A stretch of DNA of 29,551 bases from assembly GCA_035640715.1 (NCBI GenBank), contig DASQVO010000171.1, positions 1 through 29,551 on the forward strand. The letters run 5' to 3'. Shown here in pieces: positions 23,780 through 29,551 of the stretch. This DNA comes from DASQVO01 sp035640715 (GTDB lineage Bacteria; Actinomycetota; Actinomycetes; Streptosporangiales; Streptosporangiaceae). The notes below the pieces were generated by a model. It saw nothing but the letters and a program-made list of their open reading frames with translations. It did no database searches and was not told where the DNA came from. Position 1 is the stretch's first letter. Each line of letters opens with the position of its first letter. A program made the position numbers and the translations under genes.

Positions 23780-24976
23780 ATGAGTGTCTGTGTGCAGCCG
23801 GTCGAGCTGCCGGGCGGGGAGAAGACCTGGACGGTGCTGGGGGCCGACCACCGGCATGTGGGACCGGTGGAGGAGTTCCTGGAGTATCACCGGGTCACCG
23901 GCTCGTCACCGCATACGGTGCGTGCTTATGCCAAGGCGCTGCAGCTGTGGTGGCGGTATCTGGAATTGGATGGCCGTGACTGGGCCGGGGCTGATGTGCC
24001 CGCGCTTGCCGGGTTCGTCACCTGGCTGCGGCAGGGTACCCCGCCGGGCGTGGTGCTGCTGGATCTGGCGGCTGCCGCGCCGCCCCGGCTGGCGGAGTCG
24101 ACGCTGGCGGCGCGGCTGGCCGCGGTGGTCAGCTTCTACCGCTACCACCATGACGCGCACCAGGTGGCCCCGGCGCTGGCCCGGGCGTGGTCCGGGCCGC
24201 CGCGGCGCAGCCGCTACCGGGCGTTCCTGGCCCACCTGGACGGCCGATCCAGGGCGAGCCGGCGCAGCCCGATGCCGCTGCGCCGCAGGCGCCGGGAGGT
24301 CTGCCCGCTACTCACCCCGGCGCAGGTCGCGGCGATCCTGCCGGCATGCGCGGCGCGGGATGCGGCCAGCGGGGAGTGGTCGGGGTCGCTGCGGGACCGC
24401 CTGCTTTTCGCCACTTTGGCGGAGACCGGCATGCGTCTTGGTGAGGTGCTGTGCCTGACCCATGGTGACTGGTACCCGGGCTCGGGAGGCACGCCGTTCA
24501 TCGAGGTCGTTCCCCGGGATCATCCGCACGGGGCCAGGGTCAAGGGCGGGCGCGGCCGGCACATCTACGTCTCTGATGAGCTGGAACGCCTTTACGGTGA
24601 CTACTTGTGGGACCTGGCTGAGCGGGCCGGGCGGGCCGGGCTGGAGGTCAGCGACGAGTGGTTCTGCTTCGTTAACCTCGGCGGCGAGCCACGGTTCGCC
24701 CCGATGCGCCCCGAGCGGGTCTACCGGATCACGGACCGGCTGCGCCAGAGGATGCCCGGCCTGCCGCAGGGATGGTCGCCGCACTGGCTGCGCCACACGC
24801 ACGCCTCGGCCTTGCTGCTGGCCGGGGTGCCGCTGCATGTGGTGTCACGGCGGCTCGGGCACGCCGACGTGCAGACCACGATGGACCTATACGGCTGGGT
24901 GACCGAGGACGCCGAGCTGCGGGCGGTAGCCGGATGGCGTTCCTTCACCGAGGGCTGGCGGGTGACCGGTGCCTAG
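23780..24976 (+). CDS. tnpA: Tyrosine recombinase TnpA of the Tn554-like transposon
   Basis: The 398-residue product has an N-terminal SAM-like core-binding domain (EFLEYHRVTGSSPHTVRAYA) and a C-terminal catalytic domain. The catalytic residues are R219 (ETGMRLGEVL), the lysine in VKGGRGR, H335/R338 (HWLRHTHAS), H361 (LGHADVQTTMDLY) and the tyrosine nucleophile Y371. ATG at 23780 follows AAGGGGGCAGG; an upstream GTG frame extends to 23723 but lies close to the element end. It acts with TnpB and TnpC in conservative site-specific transposition, cutting at the hexamer junctions. It overlaps tnpB by 8 nt. Confidence 0.92.
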   Translation: MSVCVQPVELPGGEKTWTVLGADHRHVGPVEEFLEYHRVTGSSPHTVRAYAKALQLWWRYLELDGRDWAGADVPALAGFVTWLRQGTPPGVVLLDLAAAAPPRLAESTLAARLAAVVSFYRYHHDAHQVAPALARAWSGPPRRSRYRAFLAHLDGRSRASRRSPMPLRRRRREVCPLLTPAQVAAILPACAARDAASGEWSGSLRDRLLFATLAETGMRLGEVLCLTHGDWYPGSGGTPFIEVVPRDHPHGARVKGGRGRHIYVSDELERLYGDYLWDLAERAGRAGLEVSDEWFCFVNLGGEPRFAPMRPERVYRITDRLRQRMPGLPQGWSPHWLRHTHASALLLAGVPLHVVSRRLGHADVQTTMDLYGWVTEDAELRAVAGWRSFTEGWRVTGA

Positions 24977-27146
24977 CCGGCGGCCTTCCGCATCCGGGCC
25001 GCCGGATGCGGCACCGAGCCCGGCGGCGCTGTTCGCCGCCTTGCCGGCCAGCTTCCAGACAGCGACGGTCGATTTCACCGCCGAGCCGTTCGCCCGCCTC
25101 ACCTACGCCTACCCGGCCCGGCCGCCTGCCCGGCTGGAGCTGGCCGTGCTGCCGGTGCCGATGCGCCAGGAGGTGGCGTACTGGCTGCACACGCTGGCGG
25201 TGGCCGGGGAGCGGGTGAACTCCTGGGCGCTGGCCGAATGGGTGCGCATCGCTGCGGCCGTGGCCGCCGGCACCGGCATGTCCTCGTTCACCAAGCTGAG
25301 CGTGGAGGAGTGGATGGCGGCGGCCCGCCGCCGCTATCACAACCGGCACCATCGGCTGCCGCCCCCCAGCTACCAGCACAACCACCGGGCCACCCTCGCC
25401 CGGCTGCACGCGGCGCTGACGCTGGCCTGCCAGGCGGGCCAGCCATGGTGGCGCTCACCGGTGTGGGACCCGCGGCACGACCGGCGGATCCCGGTCCGCG
25501 AGCACGAGCCCCTGGAAGGACAGCGGCTGAACTTCGCCCGGGTCAGCCCGGCCTGGCTGCGCGAGGCGATCCAGTGGTACTTCGCGGCCGGGCTGAGCAC
25601 CGGGCTGCTGTCATGGAGCTCGCTGCCGGGTTACCTGAGCTACCTGGGCCGCCACTTCGCCGCGTTCCTGGCCGCCGAGGGAATCGGCACCCCGGTCCTG
25701 GACGTCGATCCCGATGCCGGGATCCGCCCGGTGGCGCTGCGGCTGGCGGCCTGGCTGCGCCAGCAGCGCACCCGCTCCGGTCGGCCGCTCGCGCCGTCCA
25801 CCATCGGGCTGATCCAGACCACGGTGGCCGGGTTTTACGCCTTCATGGCCGACCGGTGCGCCGAAGCCGCCTGGGAACTGGCCGAGCCGCGGTGGGCCGG
25901 GCTGACCGATGCCCACGCCCGCTGGTGGCGGCCCGGAGAGATCGCCGGTTCCGGCCGCTACCGCGGCCCGGCCGAAGGCAACTACATCGACGCGGCCGCC
26001 CTGTCCCGCATCGCCGGGCACGTCGAGATCCTCGGGCTGCCCCGCGACCAGGCCAGGACCGTCGTGGTGAACGGGACGCCACGCCAGGTCCGCGGGCTGG
26101 GCGACGAGCAGGCGATGCGGGCGTTCCTGCTCGCGATCGCGACCGGGCGGCGGATCAACGAGATCTTGATGATGGACTTCGCGCCGCTGTCGCCGGTTCC
26201 CGGCCTGGATGCCAGCCAGGCCGCGCAAGACGGCGGCCCGGCCGCACGGCTGCGCTACCAGCAGACCAAGATCGCAGGCGCGCCGCAGGCCATCCTGGTT
26301 GGCGCCGACGTGGTGGCCATCGTGGCCGAGCAGCAGGAGTTCGCCCGCGCCCTGGTGCGGGCCCGCGATCCCGCCGCCCCCGGCCCGCCGTATTTGTTCC
26401 TGGCCTGGCAGGCTAACACCGCCGGCGCCCGCCACTACCGCGCCAGCACCCTGAACGGGCTGCTCACCCAGCTCGCCGCCGCGCTGCAGATCACCGACGC
26501 CACCGGCGCCATGGTGGACTTCCAGCGCACCCACCGGATGCGCCACACCAAGGCCACCGACCTGCTGAACGCGGGCGTGCCGATCCACGTCGTGCAGCGC
26601 TATATGGGGCATGTCTCGCCGGAAATGACCATGCATTACGCCAGGACCCTGGCCGAGACCCACGAGGCCGAGTTTCTGCGATTCGCCAAGCTCCGCCGCG
26701 ACGGCCGGCCACTGGAGATGGATCCCGCCGACATCTACGAGCTGGTGCAGCTGGACCGCCACACCGACCGGATCTTGCCCAACGGGGTCTGCCTGCTGCC
26801 GCCGCCCAAGCGCTGTGACCGCGGGAACGCCTGCCTGACCTGCGATCATTTCGCGACCGATGCCCGCCACCTCGGCGAGCTGCGTGCCCAGCTGGCCGCC
26901 ACCGCCGAACTCATCCAGGCCCGTCAGGCCCAGCACCGCCAGCGCACCGGAGCCGAGATGGGACCCGGCCACATCTGGCTCGCCGGGCGGAACGCCGAAC
27001 TGGCCTCGCTGCGCGCGATCATCGCCGCCCTGGAGGCCGGGCAGCGTCCCGGCGCGGTCCGTGGCGCCGGAGTACCAGCCAGGCCCAGCCAGCCGGTGCC
27101 CGTCACGATCGGCAACAAGCCAGAGGATCACGAGCATGGCGGCTGA
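24969..27146 (+). CDS. tnpB: Tyrosine recombinase TnpB of the Tn554-like transposon
   Basis: The 725-residue product is the large second recombinase of the family. A long N-terminal region (1-330) with core-binding elements precedes the catalytic domain: ATGRRINEIL (R395), HRMRHTKATDLL (H522, R525), YMGHVSPEMTMHYART (H548 and nucleophile Y557). A cysteine-rich segment, CDRGNACLTCDHF, follows at about 617-629 and may bind zinc; then there is a helical tail. GTG at 24969 overlaps tnpA; the stop overlaps tnpC by 11 nt. Catalytic residues are all present, so it looks functional. Confidence 0.92.
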   Translation: MPSRRPSASGPPDAAPSPAALFAALPASFQTATVDFTAEPFARLTYAYPARPPARLELAVLPVPMRQEVAYWLHTLAVAGERVNSWALAEWVRIAAAVAAGTGMSSFTKLSVEEWMAAARRRYHNRHHRLPPPSYQHNHRATLARLHAALTLACQAGQPWWRSPVWDPRHDRRIPVREHEPLEGQRLNFARVSPAWLREAIQWYFAAGLSTGLLSWSSLPGYLSYLGRHFAAFLAAEGIGTPVLDVDPDAGIRPVALRLAAWLRQQRTRSGRPLAPSTIGLIQTTVAGFYAFMADRCAEAAWELAEPRWAGLTDAHARWWRPGEIAGSGRYRGPAEGNYIDAAALSRIAGHVEILGLPRDQARTVVVNGTPRQVRGLGDEQAMRAFLLAIATGRRINEILMMDFAPLSPVPGLDASQAAQDGGPAARLRYQQTKIAGAPQAILVGADVVAIVAEQQEFARALVRARDPAAPGPPYLFLAWQANTAGARHYRASTLNGLLTQLAAALQITDATGAMVDFQRTHRMRHTKATDLLNAGVPIHVVQRYMGHVSPEMTMHYARTLAETHEAEFLRFAKLRRDGRPLEMDPADIYELVQLDRHTDRILPNGVCLLPPPKRCDRGNACLTCDHFATDARHLGELRAQLAATAELIQARQAQHRQRTGAEMGPGHIWLAGRNAELASLRAIIAALEAGQRPGAVRGAGVPARPSQPVPVTIGNKPEDHEHGG

Positions 27147-27579
27147 GCAGGACAGGATCGCCACGCTCCGCCAGGCCGCAGCCGCCAAACGCGATGCCGC
27201 TATCACCCGCGCTGAAGCCGGGATACGCGCGCTGACCAAGACCGGCCAGCCCATCACGTTCCGCGGGGTCGCCGCGGCCGGCGGCGTGTCGGTGGATTTT
27301 CTCTACCGTCACCCCGGGCTGCGGGCCCGCATCGAACGGCTCCGCGGCCACAAGCCCGCACCCCCTGGACACACTCCGCCGGGTGAACCCGGCAACCACG
27401 CCTCCAGCGTTGTCGCCACCCTCACCGCCAGGCTGACCGAGCTGCGCCGCGAACTGGCCGAAACCAAGGCCCAGCTCGCCGCCGCTCACGGCGAGCTGCT
27501 CGCGCTGCGCAGGCACCCCGGCAACGCCGCTCCCGGCGACGGCCCCACCCGCCCGCCGTCCTCAACGACACCCCGTTAA
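27136..27579 (+). CDS. tnpC: TnpC accessory protein (DUF6262-like) of the Tn554-like transposon
   Basis: The 147-residue product has the accessory-protein pattern: a helical start (TLRQAAAAKRDAAITRAEAG), a helix-turn-helix-like segment (ITFRGVAAAGGVSVDFLYRH), then a coiled coil (LTELRRELAETKAQLAAAHG) and a proline-rich end. In Tn554, TnpC influences orientation and efficiency of transposition. ATG at 27136 lies within the end of tnpB. It is followed by 63 bp to the right inverted repeat. Confidence 0.85.
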   Translation: MAAEQDRIATLRQAAAAKRDAAITRAEAGIRALTKTGQPITFRGVAAAGGVSVDFLYRHPGLRARIERLRGHKPAPPGHTPPGEPGNHASSVVATLTARLTELRRELAETKAQLAAAHGELLALRRHPGNAAPGDGPTRPPSSTTPR

Positions 27580-27632
27580 AGACGCGTCATCAACGACATG
27601 ACCTGGCCATTCACACCGTCGCAGCTGATCTA

Positions 27633-27642
27633 GGTCAGATAA
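27633..27642. repeat. Right terminal inverted repeat of the tnpABC element
   Basis: GGTCAGATAA is the perfect inverse of the left end TTATCTGACC. Confidence 0.88.
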
Positions 27643-27648
27643 CTGGGC
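27643..27648. repeat. Right flanking 6-bp repeat CTGGGC
   Basis: This is the second copy of the hexamer, directly followed by the native recombinase codons CTGAAAGGGACC. Confidence 0.8.
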
Positions 27649-29370
27649 CTGAAAGGGACCATGAGCGAGGTTGAGCTGCACCTGATCAAGCAGCGGATGG
27701 CCGCCGGGCGGCTGGCCAAGGCCGCCCGGGGTGAGCTGGCCGTCCCGCTGCCGGCCGGGTATGTCCGCCGGCCCTCCGGGGAGGCCGCCCTGGACCCCGA
27801 TGAGCAGGTGCAGGCCGTGGTGCGGCTGGTGTTCAGCCTGTTCGAGGAGCTCGGCAGCGTGCACGGGGTGCTCGGGTTCCTGGCCGGGCACCAGGTGCAG
27901 ATCGGGATGCGCGCGCGGGCCGGGCCGGCCAAGGGCGAGGTGATCTGGCGCCGCCCGCACCAGACGGGGATCCAGAACATGCTGCGCAACCCGGCCTATG
28001 CCGGGATCTACGCCTACGGGCGCACGCGCTTTGATCCCAGCCGGAAGATCCCCGGGCATCCGCATACCGGGCGCCGGCGCACCGCGGCCGGGGAGTGGCT
28101 GGTGACCATCCCGGGCCTGCTGCCCGCCTACATCACCGTGGAGCAGTATGAGCGCAACCTGGCACAGATGGCCGGCAACCGGGCCCGGGCCGAGGCGGCC
28201 GGCGCTCCCCGGCAGGGCCAGGCGCTGCTAGCCGGCCTGCTGGTGTGCGGCATCTGCGGCCGGCGCATGGGCGTTACCTACGAGACCAACCGCAGCGGGC
28301 TCATCCACCGGTACGTGTGCCTGCGCCAGCACTACAGCTACGGAACCCAGCGGTGCCAGCAGATGGCCGGGGCGTTCCTGGACGCGCACGTGACCGGGCA
28401 GGTTCTCGCGGCCCTGGCCCCGGCCGCGCTGGAGCTGTCGGTGCACGCGGCCGAACAGGCTGAACGGCGCCGGGCGGAGGTGGACCGCATCTGGCGGCAG
28501 CGCCTGGAACGGGCCGATCAGGCATGTGACCGGGCCCGCCGCCAGTACCAGCTCGCCGAGCCGGAGAACCGCCTGGTGGTGCGGCAGCTGGAAAAGGACT
28601 GGGAAGCCGCCCTCGCCGCCCGGCAGCAGCTGTGGGAGGACTATCAGCGCTTCACCCGCTCTCGCCCGGTCCGGCTCAGCGCGGCCGAGCTGGCCGCCAT
28701 CCGGCGGCTGGCCTGGGACATCCCGGCGCTGTGGCAGGCGCCGTCTACCACGCACGCCGACCGCAAGCGGCTGCTGCGCTGCGTCATCGACCAGGTCGAG
28801 GTCGCCGCGCAGGACGCCACCGAAAAGGTGCGCGCCACCATCGTGTGGGCCGGGGGCAGCCGTACTACCGCCGACCTGGTGCGGCCGGTGGCCCGGATCA
28901 CCCAGCTGTCCTACTATCCGCAGCTGGTGCAGCGGCTGCGGGATCTGGCCGGGCAGGGACTGACCGCCCGCGCCATCGCCGATCAGCTCGCCGCCGAGAA
29001 CCTGCGCCCGCCCCGCCAGCAGGAACGCTTCCACGACGGCGAGATCCTCCAGCTCCTGCACCGCCACGGCCTGCGGCCCGCCCCCACCGCCGGCGGCGGC
29101 CGGCGCGCCCCACGGCTTCCCGGCCCGGGCGAATGGTGGCTGGCCGACCTCGCACACGAGATCGGCATGCCGGCGCCGACGCTGTTCGGATGGCTCCAAC
29201 GCGGCTGGGTAACCGGACGGCAAGAGGCCTCACCGCCCCACCAGTGGATCATCACCGCCGACTCCGGCGAAGTAAAACGGCTGCGCGCGCTCCACCGGCT
29301 ACCACAACCGGCTCCGCTGGGCCCATACACCCCTACCCGGCAGCGAGACGGAGGGAGAACAACCTCATGA
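27649..29370 (+). pseudogene. Large serine recombinase, C-terminal part (interrupted gene)
   Basis: The frame resumes LKGTMSEVELHLIKQRMAAG, the end of the resolvase long helix. It then covers the recombinase domain (IQNMLRNPAYAGIYAYGRTR), a zinc ribbon (CGICGRRMG with C-x2-C, then YVCLRQHYSYGTQRC), a coiled-coil region (about 28460-28640) and a C-terminal DNA-binding region (LTARAIADQLAAENLRPPRQ, IGMPAPTLFGWLQRGWV). The 573 codons here plus 145 at 23226-23660 give about 718 residues, normal for the family. ATG at 27661 with AAAGGGACC just upstream could permit separate expression of this half, but it would lack the active serine. Confidence 0.9.
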
Positions 29371-29528
29371 AGCCAGAACCCGACGGACACCGCACTGAGG
29401 CAACGACATCTCGGCCGGGTTGTCGTGCGGGCTGTAGCGCGCTCCGTACCACAGGTGGACGCCCGGGTGGGCGGCGACGAAGTCGCGCACCACGTGGGCG
29501 TGGTGGATGCTGTCGTTGTCGCAGATGA
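29367..29528 (+). CDS. Chimeric short frame at the right end of the serine-recombinase element
   Basis: ATG at 29367 overlaps the recombinase stop (ATGA) and follows an excellent ribosome site (GGAGGGAG). The frame starts MKPEPDGHRTEATTSRPG and crosses the junction at 29418 into antisense transposase sequence, stopping at 29526-29528. It is either the first codons of a third element gene interrupted by the attachment site or a meaningless run-on. No family is recognised. Confidence 0.35.
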   Translation: MKPEPDGHRTEATTSRPGCRAGCSALRTTGGRPGGRRRSRAPRGRGGCCRCRR

Positions 29529-29551
29529 CCACGATCGCCGGGGCGGCCGGG
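29418..29551 (-). pseudogene. IS630-type transposase, upstream fragment (continues beyond window)
   Basis: On the minus strand the frame reads PAAPAIVVICDNDSIHHAHV, then VRDFVAAHPGVHLWYGARYS and PHDN at the junction. VVICDNDSIHHA is the second catalytic Asp region of IS630-type transposases and YSPHDN leads into the third. The rest of the gene lies beyond the right edge. Position 29418-29424 is the junction repeat GGTTGTC. Confidence 0.85.

Larger units (their letters stand above)
23661..27642. mobile_element. Tn554-family transposon (tnpABC) inserted in the serine recombinase gene
   Basis: This element of about 4.0 kb is bounded by perfect 10-bp inverted repeats and flanked by CTGGGC. It contains only tnpA, tnpB and tnpC, overlapping and co-directional, and no cargo. 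Precise removal with one CTGGGC restores codons LLLGLKGTMSEVELHLIKQR of the host recombinase in frame. The boundaries are therefore set at single-base resolution, apart from the choice of which hexamer belongs to the element. Confidence 0.9.
22922..29424. mobile_element. Serine-recombinase element inserted in an IS630-type transposase gene
   Basis: The element spans about 6.5 kb between two copies of GGTTGTC. It carries a small gene (23066), a large serine recombinase (23226-29370, itself interrupted) and the start of a further frame (29367). Removing it with one copy of the repeat rejoins the transposase reading frame as PHDNHTERIWAALK with no frameshift. The short shared core fits site-specific integration by a large serine recombinase. 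The stretch 22922-23065 holds no recognisable gene and is probably the attachment end and promoter. Confidence 0.75.

Noticed and set aside
25611..27257. 548-codon open frame opposite tnpB
   Set aside because: Shadow of tnpB, whose catalytic residues are all visible on the plus strand.
28228..29223. 331-codon open frame opposite the serine recombinase C-terminal part
   Set aside because: Antisense to a recognised recombinase domain with zinc-ribbon cysteines.

Overview
The window is high-GC DNA with actinobacterial codon bias and actinomycete-type families (coxMSL, SpoIIE-type phosphatases fused to HATPase domains, DUF2334, DUF6262). It most likely comes from a filamentous soil actinomycete; genus cannot be fixed from sequence alone. 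No rRNA, tRNA or CRISPR array was seen.

Layout. (1) 1-3922, minus strand: an aerobic carbon monoxide dehydrogenase operon in the order small unknown gene, coxM, coxS, coxL (cut by the left edge), with a LysR-type regulator upstream. (2) 4072-6020: a 5'-truncated methyltransferase remnant, an HD-domain ppGpp-hydrolase-like gene, and an Rrf2 regulator whose perfect inverted-repeat operator touches its own start codon. (3) 6185-9239: two adjacent SpoIIE-type genes. One is a soluble GAF/phosphatase/HATPase protein whose phosphatase metal ligands look lost; the other is membrane-anchored with intact ligands. Together they look like a partner-switching signalling pair. (4) 9255-10963: decayed DNA with fragments of an IS256-type transposase, a PemK/MazF toxin and an antitoxin/PIN-like pair, plus one plausible small membrane protein.

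(5) 11148-19418, plus strand: an exopolysaccharide locus. It encodes a small membrane protein, a very large fusion (vWA-like ectodomain, processive GT2 synthase, C-terminal LamG-like ectodomain), a UDP-GlcNAc 2-epimerase, a secreted DUF2334 deacetylase-fold protein and a lipoprotein clan-A glycosidase. Synthase, sugar-nucleotide supply, deacetylase-like protein and hydrolase are the parts expected of a synthase-dependent secreted polysaccharide, in an architecture I do not recognise as a described system. The locus is bracketed by two near-identical repeats of about 230-240 bp, and the last gene runs into the downstream copy.

(6) 19822-22475: a class III CoA-transferase overlapping a citryl-CoA lyase-like gene that is broken by a hicBA toxin-antitoxin insertion and a frameshift. 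(7) 22724-29551: three nested mobile elements. An IS630-type transposase gene (minus strand) is split by a serine-recombinase element of about 6.5 kb. That element's recombinase gene is in turn split by a Tn554-family tnpABC transposon of about 4 kb, with 10-bp terminal inverted repeats and a 6-bp flanking repeat. In both cases removing the insert rejoins the interrupted reading frame exactly.
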